From Anastrepha obliqua (lineage: Eukaryota > Arthropoda > Insecta > Diptera > Tephritidae), in contig NC_072894.1 of NCBI RefSeq assembly GCF_027943255.1, positions 53,447,601 through 53,511,600 of the forward strand: a stretch of 64,000 nt of DNA, read 5' to 3'. The translations under genes were made by a program, and so were the position numbers. How positions within the stretch are numbered: position 1 is the stretch's first letter; each line of letters begins with the position of its first letter. Positions 18,654-28,492 of this stretch are shown here, piece by piece. Under the pieces are notes generated by a model, which searched no databases, had not been told where the DNA came from, and worked only from the letters and a program-made list of their open reading frames with translations.

Positions 18654-21650
18654 TCAGTTCGTAGGCAGTCTACCTCCGGTCAAAAGCTGCTGGTGAATTC
18701 TTCGCTGCATGTTGCGTTGCCACTCTGCGCGTTGAAGATATAGCCCTATCATTGTTGCAAAATTTGTCACTGCATTCCACCAAGCATTTGATGCGAGCAT
18801 CTTGGTGATCAGATTTTTCGGGCACAGCTGTCCACCCAGAAATGCTTCAAGCGTTAGGCGCTCCTCTCTGAAACGATCGCAGTAGAAGAATACGTGTTCC
18901 GCATTTTCTATCGCGTCGTTGCAGTTTGGGCAGAATGGGGTGTCCTCCAGATTAAACCGATGGAGGTACTCCAAAAAACAACCGTGGCCACTCAGTATTT
19001 GAGTGAGATAATAGTCAACGTCTCCGTGTTTCCTGGTCACCCATTGGCTAATATTTGAGATAAGCCTATGAGTCCAACGTCCGTTAGTTGACGAATCCCA
19101 TCTGATTTGCCATTCTTCTATCGAATGAAGTCTCTCTTCAGCTTTTTCTTCTAATGACGGCTTAGCCCGTCGCCTGCCATAGAGACGGCTCAATTCCTTT
19201 GCCTGAATGTCAGCTGGTAGTTTGCTCGCGATTACGCCTATCGCGTCTCTCGAGACCGTTCTGTAGCCACAAGCTACCCTTATTGCACTTCGGCGAAGTA
19301 CCTGTGCTGCATAATGTATGCTGGACGATTTAGCTCCTGCCCATATCGGGGCAGCGTAAAAGAGTACGGAGTCTACCACTGTCGATAAGACACGCCTTCT
19401 GCTGCCTTGCGGGCCACCAATATTAGGCAACATTCGTGTTAGCGCTCCATTGATGGCATCAGCTCTTGCGCTTACTGCAGATAGGTGCTGCTTGTAGCTA
19501 AGTCGCCTGTCTATTATCACGCCAAGATACTTTATCGACGCCTTAGAGGATATTTCATGGGTGCCGATACGTACTTTTATTTCCTCCTTTTTTCTCCGCC
19601 CACTGATGAGTACCGCCTCGGTTTTTTGGGCTGCCAATTCCAATCCGGATTTTGCCAACCATAGCCTTACCCTTGCTGCTGCGTCATTGCTTTTTGCTTC
19701 CAGGTGGTCTATATTTCTATCCGTAACTACAAGCGCAATATCATCTGCATAGCCTACGATAGTAGCACCGTCTGGTAGTTTTAGTTTGAGGACCCCGTCG
19801 TACACTACATTCCATAGTGTTGGACCAAGGACAGATCCTTGGGGGACCCCGCCAGTGATTTGATATGTTTTTTGGCCACCGTCTGTATCGTATTGCAGAA
19901 TTCTGTTGGTGAAGTAGCTACGGATTATGCACAGTAGATAACCCGGTACTCTTAGTTCTTTGAGAGACATTAAAATATTGCTCCACTTTGCAGAGTTGAA
20001 CGCGTTTTTGATGTCCAATGTGATGATAGCGCAGTACTTCATATGCAAGTGCCCACCGCTGATTGCTTCGTGCGCAATGTCTGTCACCGTCCTGATTGCA
20101 TCTACCGTTGACCTCGCCCTTCGAAAACCATACTGATTGTCCGATAGACCAGATGGGCATTCGAGATAGGCTTGTAGTCGGTCGCATATGATACGTTCGA
20201 ATACTTTTCCTACCGTATCGAGCATGCACAGCGGTCTGTACGCTGATGGTTCATCAGGTTGCTTTCCTGGTTTGAGGAGCAGCACAAGTCGCTGAATCTT
20301 CCATCTATTTAGGAAATTTCCCTCTCTAAGACAACTTTCGTACAAGCTCGCAAAAAGGTGTGGTTTCGTCTGTACAGCTGTCTTAAAGGCAGCATTAGGT
20401 ATACCATCTGGTCCTGGGGCCTTTCTGTCTTTAATGCGGTTCAGTGTACCTAGCACTTCATCTGTTGTTACTGAAGGTATATTCGGCTCTAACTCGTAGT
20501 TGTCCGCTGAGTTATCACTGTCTTTCTGCGGCGGAAAGAGCGTTACAACCACTTGTTGTAATAGCCGTGGGCACGTTGGTTGAGATGATTGCGGTCCCTT
20601 CACTTTCCGCATGACAGTTTTGTACGCTAAGCCCCATGGATCTACATTTGCCGCGTCTACCATTTCTCTAAAACTTCTGATTTTGCTTTGCTGGATTGCT
20701 AACTTCAGATCGCGTTTACGAGCCTTATAGGATGCATAAAGATCTTCATACGATGATCGGCGCCGTGCTCTTTGTGCCTTTCTTCTTGCCATTAGGCATT
20801 TCCTCCGGATTGATGCAATTTCATCGGTCCACCAGTAGGCTGCTTGTTTGTGCCTACCGACTCCGCACCTGGGCATGGTTGCGTCACAGGAAGCTTCCAT
20901 TTGAGAGGCAATTTGTTCCGCCAGAATTTCTGCATTAACTCCGTCAATATGAACACTTTCCCAAGTATTTTTAAAAGTTTCAGTGTTGAAAGCTGATTTT
21001 TTCCATTTGCGGACACTCGTTTTGTATCTACGTACTATGCTGTACGTTTGTATCATAATAGCCAGATGGTCGCTATGCGAATGGATGGCCTTATCTACCG
21101 TCCAGATGGTTGTATTCGCAGTTAGCCGGTCCGCAAAGGCAAGATCAATGATGGAGTTTCCCTTTTTGCAGTCGTACGTATATACGCCAGGAGTGTTCAG
21201 AAGAACAAGGTCGAGCGCTGCGACGGTGTTCTCAACCAGCCGACCCCTCTGATTGGTATGTGTACTGCCCCAAGTTCTTGACCAAGCGTTGAAGTCTCCT
21301 GCAAGCAGGATCGGCCTCTTTCCCCTTAATTCAAGTTCCAGCTCTAGCATCATTTGCTCGAACTCCTGTATAGACCATCGTGGTGGTGCATAGCAACTGG
21401 CATAGAACACATCGTCCGTTTTTATCCATGTAAATCCGTTGCGGACTGTCGACATTTTACACTGGGCAGTTTTATTGCCCACCAGCCAAACCGCCGCTCC
21501 CATGTTACTTTCAGCAAGCCAATTGTGAGTGTCAATGTTTTCAAATGGTTCAGAAAGTAGAACTATGTCAATGCTTTGTTCTGCTACAGTCTGCCATAGC
21601 AGGTCCTGAGCTGCTTGGCAATGGTTTGCGTTAAACTGAAGAACTTTCAT
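18654..21650 (-). CDS. ORF2: endonuclease and reverse transcriptase of the R1-like element
   Basis: 998 codons, intact. An exonuclease/endonuclease/phosphatase-type endonuclease occupies about residues 1-220: MKVLQFNANHCQAA, LLSEPF, LAGDFNAW and the SDH motif near the end of the domain. Reverse transcriptase lies at about 390-720: KAPGPDGIPNAAFK, YRPLCMLDTVGKVFE, LDIKNAFNSAKW, GVPQGSVLGP and the catalytic YADDIALV. The C-terminus has a CCHC-like zinc motif (CPNCNDAIENAEHVFFYC, about 910-930), as in R1/TRAS/SART elements. It nicks target DNA and copies the element RNA there. The ATG at 21650 overlaps the ORF1 stop (ATGA), implying translation by termination-reinitiation. Confidence 0.93.
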   Translation of the reverse strand: MKVLQFNANHCQAAQDLLWQTVAEQSIDIVLLSEPFENIDTHNWLAESNMGAAVWLVGNKTAQCKMSTVRNGFTWIKTDDVFYASCYAPPRWSIQEFEQMMLELELELRGKRPILLAGDFNAWSRTWGSTHTNQRGRLVENTVAALDLVLLNTPGVYTYDCKKGNSIIDLAFADRLTANTTIWTVDKAIHSHSDHLAIMIQTYSIVRRYKTSVRKWKKSAFNTETFKNTWESVHIDGVNAEILAEQIASQMEASCDATMPRCGVGRHKQAAYWWTDEIASIRRKCLMARRKAQRARRRSSYEDLYASYKARKRDLKLAIQQSKIRSFREMVDAANVDPWGLAYKTVMRKVKGPQSSQPTCPRLLQQVVVTLFPPQKDSDNSADNYELEPNIPSVTTDEVLGTLNRIKDRKAPGPDGIPNAAFKTAVQTKPHLFASLYESCLREGNFLNRWKIQRLVLLLKPGKQPDEPSAYRPLCMLDTVGKVFERIICDRLQAYLECPSGLSDNQYGFRRARSTVDAIRTVTDIAHEAISGGHLHMKYCAIITLDIKNAFNSAKWSNILMSLKELRVPGYLLCIIRSYFTNRILQYDTDGGQKTYQITGGVPQGSVLGPTLWNVVYDGVLKLKLPDGATIVGYADDIALVVTDRNIDHLEAKSNDAAARVRLWLAKSGLELAAQKTEAVLISGRRKKEEIKVRIGTHEISSKASIKYLGVIIDRRLSYKQHLSAVSARADAINGALTRMLPNIGGPQGSRRRVLSTVVDSVLFYAAPIWAGAKSSSIHYAAQVLRRSAIRVACGYRTVSRDAIGVIASKLPADIQAKELSRLYGRRRAKPSLEEKAEERLHSIEEWQIRWDSSTNGRWTHRLISNISQWVTRKHGDVDYYLTQILSGHGCFLEYLHRFNLEDTPFCPNCNDAIENAEHVFFYCDRFREERLTLEAFLGGQLCPKNLITKMLASNAWWNAVTNFATMIGLYLQRAEWQRNMQRRIHQQLLTGGRLPTN

Positions 21651-23047
21651 GTTTTTCTAAGACGCACCGCCTCTTGATAGCGCGGGCACTTTGCGCTGCC
21701 AGCTGCATGTGCTCCAGTACACAGCGCACATTTTTCATCGTTTTTGCAGCTTGCTGCTTGGTGGCCTTCTTTTCCACATCGTCTGCACAATTTGGTGCGA
21801 TCGGGTTCTTTACACGCGGTTGCTACGTGATCGTATGCCCAGCATCTGTAGCACCGTCTCGGTGATGTAACTTCTGTTACTCGACATCTTACCCATCCTA
21901 CTTTGAGATGTCCTAGCTCCAGCACCTTTTTGGCATCATCTGCACGCAACGATAAATACATTGACTGTGTACCTCCTGGAATGGTGCGTGTGCTTCGTAT
22001 CGCCGACATCTTTAGATTTTTCACCTGCGCCTGCTGAGTAATCGCTTCAAGTAGCTCCTCCTCCGTGTTCAGGTCAGTGATAAGACCTTTACATTGGATT
22101 GTGACTGTATGCGTCTTCAGGTTCACCGACGCTACACCGTCCAGCGCTTTTTCAATAGCCATTTGGTAACTACTGGCCTCAACATCCTTGCTCCTTTTAA
22201 ATTCTATAAGAAGGCCACCTTTTTTTGTAGGTCGCATCGTCTTAACTTTTTCGCTAAGGTCCTTCAGTTCTTCGCTGTGCTTTACTGCTCGCAGCATATC
22301 CGCATATGATGTACCGCCCGCCTTTTTCTCGATAATAATGGCGTCCGACATTGGCCTGATGGTGACTTTTCTGTTTTTCAGCGATTTCTTTTTCTTCTCT
22401 ACCTTTTTCCACTCTTCCCTCTGCATGGGTTGATTTACAGTTTGTGGCCGGGAAGAATCAGAGTCGCTTTTCCTCTTTTTAGCAACTGGAGACTTTGTTG
22501 CAATCTGGGTTGCAGCTCTTGGGCTTTCTTTGGCTCTAGTTCTCTTAACCCACTGAGGAGTGTTTTTCCCTGCTGTCGAAACAATTTGCACCTGTTTAGA
22601 GGTAGACAATTTTCTTATGCAACGTTCCATTGAATCCGTTTCAATGAGAACGTCTGTGTGAGCTCTTTTGATAATACTGCACATTCTTCTTATGTCACCG
22701 TGGACATTACGGCGTGATTCCACGTATTGAATAAGTGCATCAATTTCTTTTCCAAGGATGTCGATCAATTCACATTGCCTGCTTTGTTTTGCATCAGTGC
22801 TGCAGGAAGTAGGGTTTTGCTGCGGCTTGGGAGAGTCAGTGACTTTTTTGATGATATGGGTTGTCGGCGTCCCGGGCGTGCCTTCTCGACCTTTCATCTC
22901 CAGTGTTGATACATCTGTCCGCCGCTGGGTAACCGTTGTTGGCAGGCTGCTCTCCGTTGTGTTGTCTGTTGTTGCTGCTGCTTGTGGAGGGGTCCTTGCA
23001 ATAACGGAACTCCTCCTGAAAGCCTCCATAGCTTCTCCTGTTGCCAT
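21647..23047 (-). CDS. ORF1: gag-like RNA-binding protein of the R1-like element
   Basis: 466 codons, intact. The N-terminal half is Ser/Thr/Lys-rich and low-complexity with clusters of Lys/Arg (KKKKSLKNRK) that may be nuclear signals. A central RRM-like or coiled region follows. Three C-terminal zinc knuckles are visible: CYRCWAYDHVATAC, CRRCGKEGHQAASC and CALCTGAHAAGSAKC. This is the standard ORF1 layout in R1-clade elements, where it binds element RNA and, in telomeric relatives, helps direct it to target repeats. It starts 35 bases inside the microsatellite junction; an ATG 20 bases further upstream is in another frame. Confidence 0.9.
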   Translation of the reverse strand: MATGEAMEAFRRSSVIARTPPQAAATTDNTTESSLPTTVTQRRTDVSTLEMKGREGTPGTPTTHIIKKVTDSPKPQQNPTSCSTDAKQSRQCELIDILGKEIDALIQYVESRRNVHGDIRRMCSIIKRAHTDVLIETDSMERCIRKLSTSKQVQIVSTAGKNTPQWVKRTRAKESPRAATQIATKSPVAKKRKSDSDSSRPQTVNQPMQREEWKKVEKKKKSLKNRKVTIRPMSDAIIIEKKAGGTSYADMLRAVKHSEELKDLSEKVKTMRPTKKGGLLIEFKRSKDVEASSYQMAIEKALDGVASVNLKTHTVTIQCKGLITDLNTEEELLEAITQQAQVKNLKMSAIRSTRTIPGGTQSMYLSLRADDAKKVLELGHLKVGWVRCRVTEVTSPRRCYRCWAYDHVATACKEPDRTKLCRRCGKEGHQAASCKNDEKCALCTGAHAAGSAKCPRYQEAVRLRKT

Positions 23048-23082
23048 CTTGGCAGTGCTGTTTTCATTGTTGTTTTTGTTTT

Positions 23083-23563
23083 TATGTTATGTTATGTTAT
23101 GTTATGTTATGTTATGTTATGTTATGTTATGTTATGTTATGTTATGTTATGTTATGTTATGTTATGTTATGTTATGTTATGTTATGTTATGTTATGTTAT
23201 GTTATGTTATGTTATGTTATGTTATGTTATGTTATGTTATGTTATGTTATGTTATGTTATGTTATGTTATGTTATGTTATGTTATGTTATGTTATGTTAT
23301 GTTATGTTATGTTATGTTATGTTATGTTATGTTATGTTATGTTATGTTATGTTATGTTATGTTATGTTATGTTATGTTATGTTATGTTATGTTATGTTGT
23401 GTTGTGTTGTGTTGTGTTGTGTTGTGTTGTGTTGTGTTGTGTTGTGTTGTGTTGTGTTGTGTTGTGTTGTGTTGTGTTGTGTTGTGTTGTGTTGTGTTGT
23501 GTTATGTCATGTTATGTTATGTTATGTTATGTTATGTTATGTTATGTTATGTTATGTTATGTT
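23083..23563 (+). repeat. (TTATG)n microsatellite with a homogeneous GTGTT variant block
   Basis: The same pentanucleotide as 17421-18252, on the 5' side of the R1-like element. Positions about 23396-23502 are an uninterrupted block of about 21 units with A changed to G (TGTTG). Ordinary units then resume to 23563. Confidence 0.96.
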
Positions 23564-23734
23564 AAAGTATATGTTATGTTAATGTTAACTCATTCTCTAT
23601 ATCCATACAAAATATGTATCAAACAAATAAAATTAAAATTTTCTTTTGAAAAATGCAACCATTCAATCAGTATTTTCTTATGACGTTATCACGTTAAACT
23701 ATCGTCAGTAAACCGACTTTGCAGACAACCTCTT
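23564..23734 (+). repeat. right part of inverted-end repeat family X
   Basis: Almost identical to 37875-38048, including the subterminal GACGTTATCACGTTAAA at 23679-23695, which is the inverted partner of TTTTGACGTGATAACGTC at 15835. It restores the right boundary against the family A transposase. Confidence 0.65.
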
Positions 23735-24110
23735 TTTTTTCGCAGAAATGAGTGATGTAACGCCTTTACAAGGCACTCCCCACCAAACCATTACCGAGGC
23801 TGGATGGTGGCCAAGTTGAACACTCGGAACAAAATTTTTCGCGTCTTTAGAAGTTTTAGCATAGATTTTGTCGTTTTGTGTATTAAAAACTTCTTTAACA
23901 GTGAAAGTTTTCTCATCTCTGAAAAGAATATTTCATTCAAGCGCCTTGTTAAAAGATAACCAGTTGAGCTACGAAAGGCTTTCATGTGAAGATTATTTCT
24001 AATTATTCTTCGCATGGATCTGGTTGATACATTTATTTCCATGATTGTCTGCTTTCCAAGGAGATTTCTGCGAATTCTTTCTCACTGCAATGCGAGTTTC
24101 CTTAGCTCCC
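23735..24110 (-). pseudogene. N-terminal half of the split mariner-like transposase (family A)
   Basis: Minus-strand translation shows the helix-turn-helix region (ERIRRNLLGKQTIM, then STRSMRRIIRNNLHM, RSSTGYLLTRRL) followed by RKILF and the VMVWWGV motif near the first catalytic Asp block. Stops and shifts are present, and the usual SDE after RKILF is damaged. Sequence and orientation complement 15421-15835, with which it would form one transposase before the intervening insertion. Confidence 0.72.
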
Positions 24111-24299
24111 CACTCCACTCACGAAACTGAATATATTTAATGGGTAGACAATGTACATATATGAAGAAAAGCAAAAATAACGGAATTCTTATCTGCGAAT
24201 TTGTCCTCGCGGTATGCATTGTACATTTTTTTACAGAATTTATGGCAAGTCTAAGTATATCCGTGAGCTTTTGACAAAGCAACTTAACGGACTTTAACA

Positions 24300-26302
24300 G
24301 GATTTGTTTTTTACCAACATATAAATATTTTTAGCTAGAAATTGTTCATACAAGCATATATAGTTTATATGTGCTTATCTGTGAAGCTAAAAGTGCTAAG
24401 TCGACATGGGCTGTTTTGTCAAAAGTTCAAAGAATTGTAAACTCACTCTGTTGCATATAAATACGTTAACTTACAATTTGATAAAAAAGTTATTTGCACA
24501 ACTCGCAGCAATAATGTAGTTTTCTACTGATGCTTTTGTAAATATTTTCTTCTAAAAAATTTCACCTATACACACAACTATTTTTTTATTGTTGCATGCA
24601 AAATTTATTAAACTTAAATACAATTGTTATATGAACATTTTAGTTTCTGCCTATCTGACAATTGCACCATGAAAAAAATTCCGATTTTTTTTTGCCAAAG
24701 AGATTTTTCTATAAAAAAAATTATCGAGCATTGCTTTGAATTGATAAAATAAAAACACATTCATAAAAAGTAAATTTTAAAAATATTTTAAATGAATGAA
24801 CAAACTAATAAAATTTATATATCAATAAATCATCAAGTATTAGTTCGCAAATATTGCAAATGGATTGTTTAAGGATATGATTGACTGACACTCACGGCCC
24901 AAATCACATATGTATGTACGTGTGTTCTATAGCACAGAACCACACATAATACCCAGTTATGGACCTGCTTACATACGTTCATATGTTCATATTTGAATGC
25001 TTGAACCAATTATATAATAAGTCTATTTGGCTACTTAGTTGCGTAATGCTGCTAAACATAATGAGATGGCGTAAGCGTAGTCGTAAGCGCTTAGCGATTT
25101 GGAAAATTTCGTTAAAAATCGTTTATTTAAAATACTAGGTATGTAGGCAGGATGCTTTGTAAATTTAAGTAAGTAGTATATGCTACGCACTCTTTCGAAA
25201 CAGATTACGATTTAAGCAACTCGCGTTTGCACGTTATACTGTTGATATGCATCCAATCGACGTACATATAATACAATTTAAATCATATAACATTTCCTCT
25301 ATAGCTCAATACTTTGCTTAATATATTTTCTTTACAATATTTTAGTTGAAAAATGCATTGTTCCTAGAACGACTTTTGCAGTTGCAATGCATACATATGT
25401 AAATCAACAAAAACATTAGTAATATTATGCGAAATGTATGTAAATGCATATTTAAAATGTAATTAAGTGTCTTCTCAACTCGGAACGGTCTTCTATCACA
25501 TGCACATATTTTTAGTGCTCGTGTGCATACATAAATACTCGAAAATGTTTTTAAATTAATATTTACGTACTAATTATATTATATAAATATGTAGTTAATC
25601 TTATTAAAATTCGTATATGTAGTAAACGAGTTGTTGTGAACTTTTCTAAGCTATATTAATAGCACCTTAGTTAGGTTTGTCGTAGTATATGTATAATCTT
25701 CCTGTCGGTTAGCGAACTCGATGGGTTTTTTGACATTTCGCTTTCATCTATTCACAATTTTCTTATTTTCATTCAAGTGGTCTTAGACTCTCGCACTGAA
25801 CAGACGAATAGCCAAAAAAAATTATCCACTTAAATCTCAAAAACACCCCAGGAAAGTCGGAAGCAAAAAGAAGCACGAAGATTTTCGAAGACATATTTAA
25901 AAGAGAATGGGCAAAAATTCCAGGTTGAAAAGTTATCGGGTAAATTGGCTCCAACTCTACTTTCATAGTAATTCATTTCAAAAATCAAATTTAGAGTTTT
26001 ACTTGCACTAAGTCATTTCTCTAAGTTCGAAAAGGCCAATAGTTACAAAGAGCCAAATATGGAGAATAAAACGCTTAAGGAAAAATTCACTGGCCTTTGG
26101 CTATAAAACTGCTACTAAACATCTATTACCACAGAAAAATTATGAAATATGGCATACCCCCAAATTTTGTCGGTAATTAAAAACGGTTTCTCGTCAGCAG
26201 AACCACAATTGAGTGGGCAAAGGTCCTGCGAAAACCCTTATCTGTCGGTTTTACTTCGGCATTTATTCCCCTTAAAGAGCACATCCAAGAATTAAATGTA
26301 AA
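24300..26302. other. A+T-rich stretch, nothing recognised
   Basis: Many TATGTA/ACATA-type short motifs but no ORF with coding character, no TIR pair and no RNA gene seen. It may be host intergenic or intronic DNA. Confidence 0.4.
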
Positions 26303-26450
26303 TAATTAGCGCCTACCCTTCTGTTAGGTATTTGGCCGAGCTTATCCTCTAATTTGTGTGGTGCGTCTTGATTTTATTCCGCAAATGGATGGACCAACAG
26401 TTTTAAGGCAAATGGTTTTTATGAGGAACAGAAATAATCTTGAAGGTTTG
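26303..26450 (-). repeat. SINE fragment, 5'-truncated
   Basis: Matches the body of 4541-4870 (blocks GCGCCTACCC, GGTGCGTCTTGAT, CGCAAATGGATGGACC, TTTTTATGAGGA) but lacks the tRNA-like head. Confidence 0.5.
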
Positions 26451-26464
26451 CCAATACCTACCTA

Positions 26465-26760
26465 TTAGAAAAAACTGTAGTAAACATGTTTTAGTAAATG
26501 CATCGACGGCATTTTTTCTGAACCTCTCTTCGTCTCCTCTAGGGCTCCTCAACGGAGTCTACTTGCTGGTTTGTTTTGTTAATAAAAATTGTTTGCTCTA
26601 TACTGACGATTTAAAATTATTTTCGAAAATTATGAATCCCGATGATGTACTTAAGCTTCAAAGTACATCGACAGATTTCAACTATAGTGCGTAAATTCTC
26701 CGCTTTATTTAAACACCAAAAAGTGCTCTACTCGTGCGAGCAGTATACATAACACACGTA
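26465..26760 (+). pseudogene. jockey-like reverse transcriptase fragment
   Basis: A short open frame holds a degenerate RT palm: a SSPLGLLNGVYLL stretch where 'PQGSHLGPLLF' is expected, then LLYTDDLKLFSKI (a YADD box with A to T) and DVLKLQ. It continues in another frame with a KCSTRAS-like stretch. It is too short and frameshifted to function. The clade is uncertain (jockey or CR1-like). Confidence 0.5.
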
Positions 26761-26766
26761 TTCCTC

Positions 26767-27290
26767 TTCTTCTTCTTCTTCTTAATTGGCGCGATAACCG
26801 CTTACGTGATTTTGGCCGAGTTTAACAAGGCGCCTGTCGTTTCTTTCTCGTGCTAACCGGCGCCAGTTGGACACACCAAGTGAAGCCAAGTCCTTCTCCA
26901 CTTGATCTTTCCAACGCAGAGGATGCCTTCCTCTTCCTCTACCACCAGCTGGTACCGGAACTAATACTTTCAGAACCGGGGATTTTGTTTCCATTCGGCC
27001 GACATGACCCAGCCAGTGTAACCGCTGGTTCTTTATTCGCTGCTCTATGTCTATGTCGTCGTAAAGCTCATACAGCTCATCGTTCCATCGCCTGCGATAC
27101 TCGCCGTCGTCAACGTGCAAAGGTCCAAGAATCTTCCGCAGAATCTTTCTCTCAAATACTTCAAGGGACGCCACATCGAATGTTATCATCGTCCGAGCTT
27201 CTACACCATACGTCACACGTATTCTTACGTTCTTAAAATCAATCGTTGTTCTTACACCAACGCTATGCTCATAACACCTTGCCGTCATCT
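26767..27290 (-). pseudogene. 3' fragment of the RTE-like element (second copy)
   Basis: Encodes the C-terminal RRWNDELYELYDDIDI/LGHVGRM region seen at 5380-5900 and ends in the same tail (CGCTTACG...AATTGGC) and (TTC)n/(GAA)n tract on the plus strand at 26763-26785. It is strongly 5'-truncated, and the frame shifts near 26,860. Confidence 0.72.
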
Positions 27291-27311
27291 TATAACATTT
27301 CTGCTATGAAA

Positions 27312-27475
27312 AATCTCCCCTTAGAGAACCATCTACCGTTCGGAGGTAGTATAAAACTGTTCCATTCAATTCAATTCCTCCATTTTGTTGAAAAACATCA
27401 GGACGTACACCACAAATAGAAGGAAAAGCCTCGCCAAAAAAACCAACAAACGATGCAAGCGCCAATTATACATAT
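27312..27475 (+). repeat. SINE fragment in opposite orientation
   Basis: Plus-strand copy of the 4541-4870 family: CCTCCATTTTGTTG, CACCACAAATAG, GCAAGCGCCAATTATA, followed by a TATATA-rich tail. The head is missing. Confidence 0.5.
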
Positions 27476-28492
27476 ATACCTACATATATATATAACTTAA
27501 GAAGATAATCCTCTCAATCATTGAAGTGCGAAACTTCTCCAACAGGGCACTGCAAGAGTAATACTATTATTGTGTATGTATTGAAAACTCTCTCAAACTG
27601 ACACCGCAACGGGCAATTAACTCCTTTATTGTATTTTCGCAGACCAATGTGGACCTATTTTGATTTCGTCATGTTTCGAAAAGTTTACTGCTTCTGCTCT
27701 TTTGATGGATGCAAGTCTTGTGGAAAGTCATTATTTGCACGTTCTGAAATTATTATACAATGTCCTTTTTGTCGGCTGAGAAAGAAGGCACCTGAACCAT
27801 TGCCAGAATTCGGATGCAGATGCGTATATCCTTAGTAATCTTACGAACTGTTGGTCGTCCATTAGTTTATTAATATTTGATTGATTTTATCAGCCATGTC
27901 TGAAATGAAAACACATCTTATTTGACGTTCACGACGTGGTTTTCCCATAAATAGTGAACAATGCGCTAACGACAAGTTTTTACGTGAATACTAAAGTGCA
28001 TTGATTTAAACACCATCTCCCAAATAAAGCATACCATAAATACACAGAGTGACCCAGAGGTCTGAACATTAACTTAAACCTTTTATCGACCAAATTTATT
28101 TTGATCTTATAATTCATAATAAAAAATAATTCTAATAAAAATTTGTTACGTGAATTATTTTGGAAAAATTGCAATATGTTACAACACATAATAAATTCAA
28201 AATAGTCAAACTTCAAAAAAATCAACATACATACATACGTATATGACAGCTATCAGATAAAAGCTGTCGCATCGATGTACCTCCGTAAAGCTTTTGGATT
28301 CCCCTTATGAATTTGAGGATATTTTCTCTTAATATAAAGGCATAAGTCATGTATTTCTGTATATAAAGTGTAAATATGTGTACGTATTTATATGTACTTC
28401 TAAATTTATATAAAACTCCTTTGGTGTAGTTGCTCACTTCCATTTTGCATGACTCTTATAAACCTTCTTAACATTACCCAACGTACTAATAG
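27476..28492. other. no gene recognised; one small Cys-rich ORF
   Basis: A 68-codon plus-strand ORF at 27629-27835 has clustered cysteines (CFCSFDGCKSCGK, CPFC) after an AG acceptor-like site. It is too short and isolated to call. The remainder is A/T-rich. Confidence 0.3.

Larger units (their letters stand above)
18253..23082 (-). mobile_element. full-length R1-clade-like non-LTR retrotransposon inside (ACATA)n
   Basis: Minus-strand order: a short 5' leader (23082-23048), ORF1 (23047-21647), ORF2 (21650-18654), a 3' UTR of about 360 bp and a 38-base poly(A) (18253-18290). Both flanks are the same pentanucleotide array. Two intact ORFs, an ATGA overlap between them, gag-like zinc knuckles and an apurinic-type endonuclease are typical of the R1 clade (R1, TRAS, SART, Waldo), several members of which insert site-specifically into repeats. 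The intact ORFs suggest a recently active copy. Confidence 0.88.

Noticed and set aside
17421..23563. CRISPR array or telomere repeat
   Set aside because: The 5-bp tandem unit has no spacers, so it is not CRISPR. It is not TTAGG and lies internally, so it is treated as a microsatellite.
27629..27835. Small Cys-rich ORF resembling a RING or zinc ribbon
   Set aside because: 68 codons, isolated, cysteine spacing incomplete for any known finger, and no neighbouring exon.
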